Shown here: in pieces, positions 18,530 through 27,861 of the stretch
How positions within the stretch are numbered: the first letter of the stretch is position 1
Layout of the letters: the number at the start of each line of letters is the position of its first letter
Assembly: GCF_900128505.1 (NCBI RefSeq)
Contig: NZ_LT669941.1
Location: forward strand, 1,721,760 to 1,785,759
Length of the DNA stretch: 64,000 nt
Reading direction: 5' to 3'
Source of the DNA: Parabacteroides timonensis
Lineage (GTDB): Bacteria > Bacteroidota > Bacteroidia > Bacteroidales > Tannerellaceae
Notes under the pieces: generated by a model
Seen by the model: only the letters and a program-made list of their open reading frames with translations
Told to the model about the DNA's origin: nothing
The model's database searches: none
Program-made: the position numbers and the translations under genes

Positions 18530-19858
18530 TTATATATATAAATTGAGAATCATTTCATATAATTCCTGCTTGCCACTGATTTGCTTCGGTTCGCCGTCAC
18601 GAAGAGCGATCGTACGCAAGTCTTCCAAAGTCAGCTTGCCGTCTTCGAATGCTTTACCTTCGCCGTTGTCGAAACTGGCATAACGCTCAGTACGCATTTT
18701 CTTGTAATCGGAGTTTTCAAGGATGGCAGCAGCCGTTATCAGAGCACGGGCAAAGGCATCCATACCACCGATATGAGCCAGGAAGATATCATCCAGATCG
18801 GTTGAGTTACGGCGTGTCTTAGCATCGAAGTTTGTACCTCCGGTAGTCAGACCGCCACCTTGCAGGATAACCAACCATGCCTGGGTCAGTTCGTAGATAT
18901 CCATCGGGAACTGGTCAGTATCCCAACCATTCTGGTAATCGCCGCGGTTGGCATCGATGCTGCACAACATACCGGCATCTACAGCAGCCTGCAATTCATG
19001 TTCGAACGTATGCCCGGCCAATGTAGCATGGTTCACTTCGATGTTCAGGGCGAAGTCTTTATCCAGGCCATAGTGACGCAGGAAGCCGATCACCGTTTCA
19101 GAATCTACGTCATACTGGTGCTTGGTAGGTTCCATCGGCTTCGGTTCGATCAGGAAAGTTCCTTTGAAACCATTCTTGCGACCATAGTCGCGTGCCATGG
19201 TAAGCATCATGGCCAGATGGTCTTTTTCACGTTTCATTTCGGTGTTCAACAGGCTCATATATCCTTCTCGTCCTCCCCAGAATACATAGTTTTCACCACC
19301 CAGGGCGATACAAGCGTCGATAGCGTTCTTGATCTGTGTTCCGGCATAAGCCAAAGTCGGGAAATATGGATTGGTTGCGGCGCCGTTCATATAACGTTTA
19401 TGACCGAATACGTTTGCGGTAGACCACAACAGTTTTTTTCCGGTTGCCTGCTGAAGTCCCTTGGCATGACCGACCATCGTTTGGAGATCTTTTTCAAACT
19501 GAGCCAGCGTAGGTGCTTCGTCAACCACGTCGACATCATGGAAACAATAGTAAGGAATACTACACTTTGTCATAAATTCAAACGCAGCATCCATCTTGTA
19601 TTTGGCACGGCTAATCGGATCGGCAGCAGCATTCCAAGGGAATGTTTTCGTACCACCGCCAAACTGGTCGCCTCCTTCGGCACAAAGGGTATGCCAGTAA
19701 GCCATTGCAAAACGAAGATGGTCTTTTAGTGTTTTACCCATTACCACCTTGTTTTCGTCATAATAATGAAACGCCATCGGGTTCTTTGACTCGCGTCCTT
19801 CAAACTGAATCTTTCCTATTCCAGGGAAGAATTCTTTTTCGCCTTTATAAAAGTTCAT
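18530..19858 (-). CDS. xylA: Xylose isomerase
   Basis: A 442-residue enzyme converting D-xylose to D-xylulose, of the long (group II) xylose isomerase type usual in Bacteroidetes. Landmarks are FCFHD-like YYCFHDVDV with the catalytic His, VFWGGREGY with the conserved Trp/Glu, FLIEPKPMEPTKHQYD with metal-binding Glu and Lys, and NIEVNHATLAGHTFEHEL and SIDANRGD with further metal ligands. It acts in the cytoplasm and is followed 26 bases upstream on the map by xylB in the same direction. All four xyl genes are on the minus strand and probably form one operon read from the regulator. Confidence 0.98.
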   Translation of the reverse strand: MNFYKGEKEFFPGIGKIQFEGRESKNPMAFHYYDENKVVMGKTLKDHLRFAMAYWHTLCAEGGDQFGGGTKTFPWNAAADPISRAKYKMDAAFEFMTKCSIPYYCFHDVDVVDEAPTLAQFEKDLQTMVGHAKGLQQATGKKLLWSTANVFGHKRYMNGAATNPYFPTLAYAGTQIKNAIDACIALGGENYVFWGGREGYMSLLNTEMKREKDHLAMMLTMARDYGRKNGFKGTFLIEPKPMEPTKHQYDVDSETVIGFLRHYGLDKDFALNIEVNHATLAGHTFEHELQAAVDAGMLCSIDANRGDYQNGWDTDQFPMDIYELTQAWLVILQGGGLTTGGTNFDAKTRRNSTDLDDIFLAHIGGMDAFARALITAAAILENSDYKKMRTERYASFDNGEGKAFEDGKLTLEDLRTIALRDGEPKQISGKQELYEMILNLYI

Positions 19859-19884
19859 GAAATTAATAGTTTAAATGATTTATA

Positions 19885-21390
19885 TTACATTGGTATATTA
19901 TTATCTGTCATTAGCTTGTCCAGCTGTTCTTTCCAGGTGCTGTATGCTGCACAATATTTATCGGCCTTCAACCCGTCCGGTTCGATCACATCAATCTTTT
20001 TCAGAGAGGCAAACGCTTCTTCCGCCGACTGATAGATACCGGCACCAATACCGGCACCTTTGGCAGCACCTACCGCTCCGTTGGTATCAAACAGTTCGAT
20101 CACCGTACCGGTAACTCCCGACAAGGTATCACGGAATATCGGACTCAGGAACATATTGGCATTCCCGGCACGGATCACATCGATATCGATCCCCATCCCG
20201 TTCATTATATCCATACCGTATTTGAAAGAGAACACGATCCCTTCTTGTGCGGCACGGGCTATATGCGCTTTGCTATGTGTATTGAAATTAAGACCATGAA
20301 TAGAGCAATCCATCTGCCGGTTCTGCAACATACGTTCCGCCCCATTACCAAACGGCAGGATAGACAAGCCGTCCGATCCGATAGGCACACCAGCTGCCAG
20401 ATCGTTCAATTGCGGATAGCTGATCCCTTCCGGGGCTACGTTCTTCTTGACCCACGAGTTCAGGATTCCGACCCCGTTAATGCAAAGCAGAACGCCGAGC
20501 CTGGTTTGTCCGGGGGAGTGATTTACATGGGCAAAGGTATTTACACGTGAAAGCGTATCGTAATTGACTTTACCGTTTACACCGTACACAACTCCTGACG
20601 TACCGCCGGTAGCTGCTATCTCACCAGGGTTGAGAACGTTCAGTGACAAGGCATTATTCGGCTGATCGCCGGCACGGTAGGTCACAGGTGTTCCTTTTTT
20701 CAATCCTAACTCGGAGGCTACAGAGCCTAGCAATTCGCCCTGCAAACCGAATGTCGGGCGAATCTCCGGAACCAGTTCATCGCTGAAACCGAAATAATTC
20801 ATCAGGTCGGCCGATACCTTTTCATTCCTGAAATCCCAGAAGATGCCTTCCGACAATCCAGATATGGTCGTAACGATATCGCCGGTCATCCGCATAGCGA
20901 TAAAATCTCCCGGCAACATAAACTTATGTACCGAACGGAACAATTGCGGTTCGTATTCCTTCACCCAGGCCAGCTTAGCCGCCGTAAAGTTACCGGGCGA
21001 GTTCAGCAGATGCGACAGGCATTGCTTCTCCCCTATATTTTTAAAAGCACGCTCGCCATAAGACACGGCACGACTGTCGCACCAGATAATAGAAGGACGT
21101 AATATCTCCATCTTCTTATCCACCAGAACCAATCCATGCATCTGGTAAGAGATACCGATCGCTTTTATATCGCTCCCGTCGATTCCGGCTTGAGCAATCG
21201 CACCTTTGATCGCTTCCTTCAGGTATTTCCACCAGTCGTCAGGATTCTGTTCTGCCCAACCGGGCTTCACCGCCTTGATCGGGGCTTCTTCTTTCGGATA
21301 GAAGTCGGCTCCTACCGTCAACCCGGAATTAACATCCACAATCGAGGCCTTTACAGACGAACTCCCTATATCACAACCTAATAAGTACAT
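19885..21390 (-). CDS. xylB: Xylulokinase
   Basis: A 501-residue FGGY-family sugar kinase. The N-terminal phosphate-binding LLGCDIGSSSVKASIVD is followed by GISYQMHGLV and a WCDSRA segment. The C-terminal ATPase half has ATGGTSGVVYG and IRAGNANMFLSPIFRDTLSG followed by GAAKGAGIGAG. It phosphorylates D-xylulose to xylulose 5-phosphate for the pentose phosphate pathway. Its start is 11 bases from the stop of the Nudix regulator gene, so co-transcription is very likely. Confidence 0.96.
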   Translation of the reverse strand: MYLLGCDIGSSSVKASIVDVNSGLTVGADFYPKEEAPIKAVKPGWAEQNPDDWWKYLKEAIKGAIAQAGIDGSDIKAIGISYQMHGLVLVDKKMEILRPSIIWCDSRAVSYGERAFKNIGEKQCLSHLLNSPGNFTAAKLAWVKEYEPQLFRSVHKFMLPGDFIAMRMTGDIVTTISGLSEGIFWDFRNEKVSADLMNYFGFSDELVPEIRPTFGLQGELLGSVASELGLKKGTPVTYRAGDQPNNALSLNVLNPGEIAATGGTSGVVYGVNGKVNYDTLSRVNTFAHVNHSPGQTRLGVLLCINGVGILNSWVKKNVAPEGISYPQLNDLAAGVPIGSDGLSILPFGNGAERMLQNRQMDCSIHGLNFNTHSKAHIARAAQEGIVFSFKYGMDIMNGMGIDIDVIRAGNANMFLSPIFRDTLSGVTGTVIELFDTNGAVGAAKGAGIGAGIYQSAEEAFASLKKIDVIEPDGLKADKYCAAYSTWKEQLDKLMTDNNIPM

Positions 21391-21401
21391 ATACAGGACG
21401 A

Positions 21402-22142
21402 TTAGTTTTTATTAAACTTAGAATGTAATTTGTTGTATTTTACCTTATCGAAACGATAATAGCGGGCAGCACGATGGGCCACTCCTTCTTCCACCTCATC
21501 GGTAGGGACAACATATTCAAGCGAACTCATCTTCTTATGGAAATTACGGACATCCATTTCCTTATTATAGATGATCTCATACGTACGTCTTAACTGATAA
21601 GCTGTGAATTTCATAGGAAGATAATCGAAAACGATAGACGGTTCTTTTTCAATCCAGTCACGGATTTCCTCCACAGCTGCGCTGATAATCTCTTTATGGT
21701 CGAACGGCAAAGCGGGTAGCGCATCGACGGGGAACCAGGCCAGTGAATTATATTTATTAGTAGGGTTAGATTTTCTTCCTATCTTGCTTAATGCCAGATA
21801 TGCCACGGTAACGATCCTTTCGATCTTCAATTTCATAGCATTTTCCAGCCACTGCATATCATCCTTATTTTTTGTTCGAGAAGGTGATCCGAAGCTACGG
21901 AACTGCTTTAGGGGGACACGTTTCAAACCGGTTGCTTCGTTAAATACCCGGTAAGCAGCAGCGTCGAGGTCTTCATTTTCGAAGATCAGGCTTCCCGGTA
22001 ACTTATAGTGTTTTTCATCACTTTCGTCTATTTTTCTCTCAACCAATAATACACAAAGCGTATCTTCTTTTACCCCCAACAGGACGCAATCGACGGATAC
22101 ATGCGAAAAAAGCATCTTTTTATTTTCCATACGTGTTTCCAT
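21402..22142 (-). CDS. Nudix-domain transcriptional regulator of xylose use (XylR/AraR/NrtR-like)
   Basis: A 246-residue protein with an N-terminal Nudix fold (about 10-160) and a C-terminal winged-helix DNA-binding domain (about 165-240; FTAYQLRRTYEIIY and FHKKMSSLEYVV). Nudix-type sugar regulators such as AraR are known in Bacteroides. The Nudix box here, from GSLIFENEDLDAAAYRVFNEATGL, lacks the REUxEE catalytic glutamates. It is therefore probably a sensor that binds a sugar or phosphosugar rather than an enzyme. It heads the xyl operon, which suggests autoregulation. In-frame methionines at residues 5 and 10 are alternative starts. Confidence 0.88.
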   Translation of the reverse strand: METRMENKKMLFSHVSVDCVLLGVKEDTLCVLLVERKIDESDEKHYKLPGSLIFENEDLDAAAYRVFNEATGLKRVPLKQFRSFGSPSRTKNKDDMQWLENAMKLKIERIVTVAYLALSKIGRKSNPTNKYNSLAWFPVDALPALPFDHKEIISAAVEEIRDWIEKEPSIVFDYLPMKFTAYQLRRTYEIIYNKEMDVRNFHKKMSSLEYVVPTDEVEEGVAHRAARYYRFDKVKYNKLHSKFNKN

Positions 22143-22162
22143 AATATTACATTAAACCGCCA

Positions 22163-22191
22163 CAAATATAAGCATTTTCTCAAATAACAAA
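22163..22191 (-). promoter_or_regulatory. Promoter of the xylose operon
   Basis: TATATTTG on the minus strand (22163-22170) with TTTG at 22188-22191, 17 bases further upstream. It precedes the regulator start by about 20 bases. AT-rich imperfect repeats follow to 22260 and could hold the operator, but no clear palindrome could be fixed by eye. Confidence 0.5.
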
Positions 22192-22409
22192 TATACAAAA
22201 CCATTTTTTCACTAATTATAATACTCTATTTATCTGAGAATTTACTATCTTACCTGATACAATAACAAACATATGCCATAATGTAGACTAAACAATATTA
22301 TGGAATTCAGGCCGATACATTTCCGTTAACATGCTTTATCAAAACTTTCTGAACTATTCGAGCGCTAAAATACTTTTATTAATACTTTTGTTACAGATTA
22401 AGATTCATC

Positions 22410-24233
22410 ATGGATATAAAACACATACAGTTCTCATGCCGGATGTACTGGGCCAATATGAAAGGTCTCCTGAATATCGTGGCTGAAGGTATCATCCTCC
22501 TGGCATCTATTGCCTCCTTATTTGTTCTTATCTACCAGTTCGGATTCCAACAGACGGGCGAAACGATCCATAGTTTATACCTGAGCCGTATTTATATCCT
22601 ACTTGCATTCTTTATCGGGATTACGTTACGGTATATCGTCCGCTTCAATGAAATCATACAGGAGAAATTATTGTATCTGGACATCGGGATCTATTTCCTT
22701 CTTTTCGCAGTCCTGTCGGCCAAGGTATTCTTTAAAGAGGCGATTGCGCAATCGCTTCCGTACCTCGAGTTCCTGTCGAATCCCCTGTTCGTTTACACGA
22801 TGATCCTGCTGTTGAGCGTCATCCATCTTTCGAGGCAGACGTTCACATTGATGCAGACACACATAAAACCGTCCTTACTCTTCCTGCTCAGTTTCATCTT
22901 CGTGATCCTGATCGGGGCCGGACTGCTGATGTTACCCAACGCAACCACACGGCCGATCCATTTCGTCGACGCTTTGTTCACTGCAACAACATCCGTCTGC
23001 GTAACAGGGTTGACAACAGTCGATGTGGCAACCACCTTCACGCACATAGGGCATATCATCATTATGATCCTGATACAGATAGGCGGGATCGGAGTAATGA
23101 CCTTTACCAGCTTCTTCGCACTCTCCTTTATGGGACATTCTTCGTTCACCAGCAAACTGGTCTTGAAAGATATGCTGAACGAGGATCGCATCGGCGGCCT
23201 GTTCAAAGTGATCCTGAACATCCTGTTCGTTACTTTCTTCATCGAAGGCGTAGGGGCTTACTTTATTTATATGGATATCCGGGGGACACTTCCGGGAGGC
23301 AGTACTCAGGACGACCTGTTCTTTGCCGCTTTCCATGCTGTGTCCGCCTTCTGCAACGCTGGTATTTCCACCCTTAGCGGGAATATGTGCGACCCGGTAG
23401 TCATACATAACTACAACCTGCACGTATGGATCTCGCTATTGATCATCTTCGGCGGATTGGGTTTTCCGATTGTATTCAACTACCTGAAACTGTTAAGACA
23501 TTTCATCGTCAATACTTTCAAGATCGTAATCGGTCAACAGAAACATTATATCCATACGCCGCGTATTATCAACATACATACTTATATAGTAGTAGTCTGC
23601 ACCCTGACATTGATCATCGGAGGCACAGTTCTATACTATCTGTTTGAGGTAGACAACACCCTGGCCGGACTCCCGCTGAAAGGGAAACTGGCCGATTCGT
23701 TGCTTGGTGCCGTTACTCCGAGGACTGCCGGATTCACCATCGCCAATATGGATGCGCTCCGGCCCGTCACCCTGATGATGACACTTATCCTGATGGTGAT
23801 CGGTGCCGCCCCGATGTCGACCGGTGGCGGATTGAAAGTGACCACCGTACTGGTAGCTATCCTTACGGCCCTGAATGTGGCACGGGAAAAAGAGAAAGTG
23901 GAAATCCGCAAACGTGAAATATCCCCTTCCACCATCCGCCGCGCTTTTGCAACGATCGTACTCTATTTCCTCTTCGCTTCGACGGCTGTATGGATATTGT
24001 CCTATACGGAAGAGGGGACTCCGGTCTTTACACTTACCTTCGAAGTCGTTTCGGCTTTGAGTACGGTAGGGTCGAGCCTGAACTTTAGCCCGTTACTATC
24101 CGTTCCGGGTAAACTGATCATCATCAGCGCCATGTTGATCGGACGTATCGGAGTACTTACCTTCGTGGTATGTTTCATCCGGGAATACAAAAAGAGGGAT
24201 TACACATATCCCCAGGAAAATATATTAATGTAA
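22410..24233 (+). CDS. ktrB: Trk/Ktr-type potassium uptake membrane subunit
   Basis: A 607-residue membrane protein with four selectivity-filter repeats of the TrkH/KtrB kind: FTATTSVCVTGLTTVD, FHAVSAFCNAGISTL, AVTPRTAGFTIAN and FEVVSALSTVGSSLN. An N-terminal stretch of about 150 residues with four or five extra helices precedes the core, which is longer than classical KtrB (about 450 aa) and is seen in many Bacteroidetes homologues. It forms the K+ translocating dimer in the inner membrane. The ktrA gene follows after 14 bases. Confidence 0.93.
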   Translation: MDIKHIQFSCRMYWANMKGLLNIVAEGIILLASIASLFVLIYQFGFQQTGETIHSLYLSRIYILLAFFIGITLRYIVRFNEIIQEKLLYLDIGIYFLLFAVLSAKVFFKEAIAQSLPYLEFLSNPLFVYTMILLLSVIHLSRQTFTLMQTHIKPSLLFLLSFIFVILIGAGLLMLPNATTRPIHFVDALFTATTSVCVTGLTTVDVATTFTHIGHIIIMILIQIGGIGVMTFTSFFALSFMGHSSFTSKLVLKDMLNEDRIGGLFKVILNILFVTFFIEGVGAYFIYMDIRGTLPGGSTQDDLFFAAFHAVSAFCNAGISTLSGNMCDPVVIHNYNLHVWISLLIIFGGLGFPIVFNYLKLLRHFIVNTFKIVIGQQKHYIHTPRIINIHTYIVVVCTLTLIIGGTVLYYLFEVDNTLAGLPLKGKLADSLLGAVTPRTAGFTIANMDALRPVTLMMTLILMVIGAAPMSTGGGLKVTTVLVAILTALNVAREKEKVEIRKREISPSTIRRAFATIVLYFLFASTAVWILSYTEEGTPVFTLTFEVVSALSTVGSSLNFSPLLSVPGKLIIISAMLIGRIGVLTFVVCFIREYKKRDYTYPQENILM

Positions 24234-24247
24234 TAAAATTACGCCTT

Positions 24248-24934
24248 ATGAAATTTCTTGTAATAGGATTAGGAAACCTGGGACGCGCCATAGCGGAAAA
24301 CCTTACCCGTATCGGCGACGAAGTAATAGGGGTCGATCTGAACCTGCATAAAGTGGAAGCTGTGAAGCAAACGATCTCGGGCTCCGTCAGCCTCGATACG
24401 ACCGACCGGGATGCACTCAACACACTTCCGTTAAGCGAAATGGATGCTATTTTCGTTACGTACGGCAAAAACTTCGGTACATCGGTACAAACTGTCGCTT
24501 TATTGAAGAGCCTGGATGCGGGCAAGCTGATCGTCCGTTCGATCTCCCCGATCCATGAAACGGTGATCCGCTCTATCGGAGTAGCAGAAATCATCCGTCC
24601 CGAACAGGATTATGCAGCCACCTATGCCTCCCAAAGCCTGCTCGGCAACCTGTTCCAACGCTGGTATCAGGTAACGGAAACCCATCACCTATACACAATA
24701 AAGACACCCGGCGCCCTGGTGGGACAGAGCTTAAAGACAATCGACTTCCAGACAAATTTCGGTATCCGCCTGGTGGGTGTCGAACGTGCCCGGGAGACAC
24801 GTAACCTGATAGGATTAAAACAAACCGAATATTACGTGATAGATCCGCTGACAGACGATCTGGTCCTGGAAGCCGACGACAAACTGATCCTCTTCGGAAA
24901 GATGGAGGTACTTCATAAAATTAAAGAGTTATAA
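24248..24934 (+). CDS. ktrA: Ktr/Trk potassium uptake regulatory subunit (RCK)
   Basis: A 228-residue cytosolic RCK protein. The Rossmann N-domain starts MKFLVIGLGNLGRAIAENL and has GVDLNLHKVEAV, the acidic end of strand 2 that binds nucleotide. The C-terminal RCK_C domain begins about residue 140. It forms a ring that gates KtrB in response to ATP, ADP or NAD(H). Methionine at 24170 is in frame but lies inside ktrB; the 24248 ATG matches the family start. A terminator follows immediately. Confidence 0.93.
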   Translation: MKFLVIGLGNLGRAIAENLTRIGDEVIGVDLNLHKVEAVKQTISGSVSLDTTDRDALNTLPLSEMDAIFVTYGKNFGTSVQTVALLKSLDAGKLIVRSISPIHETVIRSIGVAEIIRPEQDYAATYASQSLLGNLFQRWYQVTETHHLYTIKTPGALVGQSLKTIDFQTNFGIRLVGVERARETRNLIGLKQTEYYVIDPLTDDLVLEADDKLILFGKMEVLHKIKEL

Positions 24935-24936
24935 AA

Positions 24937-24967
24937 AAAGCGGGTCCTCAGAGAACCCGCTTTCTTC
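24937..24967. terminator. Terminator after ktrBA (also usable by the convergent CorC gene)
   Basis: AAAGCGGGT (24937-24945) pairs with ACCCGCTTT (24955-24963) around a 9-base loop, with flanking A and T runs. Confidence 0.85.
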
Positions 24968-24980
24968 CGGTAACAATAGA

Positions 24981-26249
24981 CTAATCTATCTTTGAAACCA
25001 ATACTTTATCGATACGTGCACCGTCCATGTCCACGATCTCAAACTGGAAGGTCAGCCAACTTAATGTCTCCCCTGTCTTCGGAACACGTTCGAGGATCTC
25101 GAGGATCAAGCCGCTTAATGTGTTGTAGTCATGTTCGGCATAGAGATCTTCCATATCGAAATATTCCAGGAAGTCGTAGAAGTTATACTGTCCATCCACC
25201 AGCCATGTGCCATCGGCCCGCTGTGTGATCTCGGCCTCCTCGCCCATTTCGGGCACCTGGCCGATCAGGCCTTCCATAATATCCTTGAGGGTTACAATAC
25301 CCTGTATACCGCCGAACTCGTCCGTCACGATACCATATTTCACGCGCGCCTGCTTAAACTGCTCGAGTGCATTATATACACTCTGGTTCTCAGGCAGGTA
25401 CTGGGCCGGGCGTATCACATCTTCAAGAGAGAAATCCGGTTCATCTATCCGTCCGAACAGGTCTTTAAGGTAAACGACTCCTTTGATATTATCGAACTTT
25501 TCCGAAGCAACCGGATAAATATTATACAAATTCTCCTGTACCTTTTCGCGGATCTTCTCGATACTGTCCGTAACATCCAGCCACACCAGGTCGCTACGGT
25601 GCGTCATGATCGAGCCGACATTGCGGTCGCCCAGGTTAAAGACACGTTCAACGATATCCTGCTCCACTTCCTGTACCTCACCACCATCAAAGCCTTCTTT
25701 CACGATCGCCTTGATTTCTTCTTCCGTCACTTTATTCTCTTCGTTCGCCTTGATACCGGTTATCTTGATCGTAAGAGCGGTACTTTTCGACAGCAACCAT
25801 ACAAAAGGAGAAGCCAGCTTTGAAAGCAGGTACATCGGCTTAGCCACAAGCATGGATACACGTTCCGCATATCCCATACCGATACGCTTCGGCACAAGCT
25901 CACCCATAATAAGAGTCAGGTAAGTAACTATGATAACGATTGCTGTTTTTGACAATCCGAGTGCATAAGGTTCGAGAACAGGCACATGACGTACCACTTC
26001 TGCCAGGTTATAGGCAAACGCCTCTCCTGAATACAAACCGGTCAGGATTCCGATTAGCGTAATACCGATCTGGATAGTAGATAAGAAACGATCGGGTTCA
26101 CCAGCCAACTTCAGGGCTGTTTGCGCAGATTTATTACCTCTTTTTGCTTCTAGCTCCAACCGGGCCTTACGGGCAGACACTAAAGCGATTTCAGACATCG
26201 CCAAAACACCATTCAAAAAGATAAGGCCAATAATAATAAATATTTCCAT
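24981..26249 (-). CDS. CorC/HlyC-type membrane protein with DUF21 and CBS domains
   Basis: A 422-residue protein. The DUF21/CNNM membrane domain has several helices (about 1-185), starting with a short hydrophobic segment and containing MSEIALVSARKARLE and GELVPKRIGMGYAE. Two CBS motifs (about 200-320, with MTHRSDLVWLD and GIQGIVTLKDIMEGLIG) are followed by a C-terminal CorC_HlyC domain. Members take part in Mg2+ or Co2+ efflux, or in cell-envelope homeostasis; the old name hemolysin is misleading. No partner gene is adjacent. The ion or role cannot be told from sequence alone. Confidence 0.9.
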   Translation of the reverse strand: MEIFIIIGLIFLNGVLAMSEIALVSARKARLELEAKRGNKSAQTALKLAGEPDRFLSTIQIGITLIGILTGLYSGEAFAYNLAEVVRHVPVLEPYALGLSKTAIVIIVTYLTLIMGELVPKRIGMGYAERVSMLVAKPMYLLSKLASPFVWLLSKSTALTIKITGIKANEENKVTEEEIKAIVKEGFDGGEVQEVEQDIVERVFNLGDRNVGSIMTHRSDLVWLDVTDSIEKIREKVQENLYNIYPVASEKFDNIKGVVYLKDLFGRIDEPDFSLEDVIRPAQYLPENQSVYNALEQFKQARVKYGIVTDEFGGIQGIVTLKDIMEGLIGQVPEMGEEAEITQRADGTWLVDGQYNFYDFLEYFDMEDLYAEHDYNTLSGLILEILERVPKTGETLSWLTFQFEIVDMDGARIDKVLVSKID

Positions 26250-26345
26250 TTGCTATATAAACAGCGATTAATTAGGGAGCGAAGATATGAAATATATTGA
26301 AATTAATACTACATTTAGCACGCTAATTCATATATGATATATAAC

Positions 26346-27467
26346 ATGAAACATCAGATCATATTACTCGGAAAAGATATCACTTCCGTATATCACGGGA
26401 TAAAAGAATTTGCGCCCGACCATGTCCACCTGCTTTGTACCAACGAAACGAAGGATGTAGCCGGCCCCTTATTCCCGCTCCTCCCCGCTTCCGTGCGCCG
26501 CACACTTTACCGTACCGAACCCTATGACGGGGAAGACGTGCGCAACGTCTGCCGGAAGATACATGCAACTTATCCTTCGGACGATTTCGCCTACAACCTG
26601 TCGGAAGGAACGAAGCTGATGGCTTTCGCCGCCTTCACCATCGCGAAGGAGCACAACGTACCGGCTTTCTACCTCACCCAACTGGGTGACCTGGTGTGGC
26701 TCGACAACTTCGAGAAGCGGCCGATGAAGAGTCAACTGGACAACAAAGAGATACTGGGCCTCAGCGGAAACGTTCTTTCCGACTACCGCGATGCAAAACA
26801 ACTGAGCGACACCGACATACAAGCCGCCTCGCTGATCAAGCAGTTCATCGAACAATATCCGAAAGAACACACCATGATCCAGAAGTTTTTCAACCTGTTC
26901 TGTAACCGGGAAGTTTCGCGCCTGCCCGCTTCACGGGTCTTCAAAAACGGACTTCGCTTCAAGCTCCGTCAGGATACGTTCCTGATCGCACAACAAAATC
27001 ATGTACTGCTGAAGCTGATCACCCCCAACGCCAGCATGCTGTTCTTCAAGGGCCGTTGGTGGGAGACACTGGTTGCTCATAAGGTCAGGATGTGGAGCCA
27101 GCATCATCCGTCGCATCCCGAAGTATGGCAAAGTGTCATCTTCCGTACGGAGGCCGACAATTCAAGGACCAAGAATGAGGTAGACGTCCTACTCAACAAC
27201 CAGCAGCAGTTGATTTTTATCGAGTGTAAATCCGGGCAAGTCACCCAAAACGATATTTATAAGGTAGATGCCGTTCGCGAAACCTATGGCGGCGATATAT
27301 CCCTGGCGGTATTGGCCAGTTACTATCCGGTGGATGAGCATTTGCAGGAAAAATGCAAGGACTTGCAGATAAACCTCTTCGCCCCTGCCTATATCGACGA
27401 CCGCATCAACCACCTCAACACTTTACCGGCGTGGCTGGAGAAGCTATCGAACTCGTTGCAACTATAA
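26346..27467 (+). CDS. CARF-domain PD-(D/E)xK nuclease (Card1/Can2-like, DUF1887-type)
   Basis: A 373-residue protein. The N-terminal Rossmann-like part (about 1-145) begins MKHQIILLGKDITSVYHG and has YNLSEGTKLMAFAAF, the typical CARF signature for binding cyclic oligoadenylate. After a linker with a winged-helix-like part, the C-terminus holds a PD-(D/E)xK nuclease core: NEVDVLL, then LIFIECKSG with the Glu-x-Lys. This is the layout of Card1/Can2 effectors, which type III CRISPR systems activate with cA4. No Cas10, Csm/Cmr or CRISPR array is in the window, so it is an orphan here. An in-frame ATG at 26334 is only 4 codons upstream. Confidence 0.8.
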   Translation: MKHQIILLGKDITSVYHGIKEFAPDHVHLLCTNETKDVAGPLFPLLPASVRRTLYRTEPYDGEDVRNVCRKIHATYPSDDFAYNLSEGTKLMAFAAFTIAKEHNVPAFYLTQLGDLVWLDNFEKRPMKSQLDNKEILGLSGNVLSDYRDAKQLSDTDIQAASLIKQFIEQYPKEHTMIQKFFNLFCNREVSRLPASRVFKNGLRFKLRQDTFLIAQQNHVLLKLITPNASMLFFKGRWWETLVAHKVRMWSQHHPSHPEVWQSVIFRTEADNSRTKNEVDVLLNNQQQLIFIECKSGQVTQNDIYKVDAVRETYGGDISLAVLASYYPVDEHLQEKCKDLQINLFAPAYIDDRINHLNTLPAWLEKLSNSLQL

Positions 27468-27472
27468 AAATG

Positions 27473-27507
27473 AAGCCGCTCTACCTTCGCAGGCGGAGCG
27501 GCCTTTA
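27473..27507 (+). terminator. Terminator after the CARF-nuclease gene
   Basis: GCCGCTC (27475-27481) pairs with GAGCGGC (27496-27502), followed by TTTAT. It is placed 8 bases after the stop codon. Confidence 0.7.
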
Positions 27508-27806
27508 TCAATCGATAAGTTTTTGCTAATCTAATACATATTAGAAAACAATATCGGGAGATAGATACTTACACTTATTCTAAATTCTAAACTTCATCAT
27601 CATTTTTAGGTAGGGAGAACAGTTGTTCCCCCTACGCTTACGAATAGTGCAAACGGCATGCCAAAATGAATGAAAGTAGTTAAAAGCACCACATACCACT
27701 AAATATAAGACAGTTACATATTTTACCAGGAAACGGTATTAAAAACAGCAGGTGTGGACAAAGTGTGGAAGTGTGGAATTTTTCCCCACCCCAATGTGTG
27801 GAATTA
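27508..27806. other. Intergenic stretch with palindrome and GTGTGGA repeats
   Basis: No gene is visible. A 26-base near-palindrome GTAGGGAGAACA...CCCTAC lies at 27610-27635, and GGCATGCC at 27655-27662. Four GTGTGGA words start at 27752, 27763, 27771 and 27796. Similar words are common in non-coding spacers of related genomes, but their role is unknown to me. Confidence 0.4.
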
Positions 27807-27840
27807 CAAAAAAAGCCGATACAGTTTCCCGTACCGGCTC
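27807..27840 (-). terminator. Terminator of the sugar isomerase gene
   Basis: On the minus strand AGCCGGTAC (27831-27839) pairs with GTATCGGCT (27814-27822), with one mismatch, followed by a T-run. Confidence 0.75.
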
Positions 27841-27861
27841 ATAAGTTGTGCGATTAGGTTA

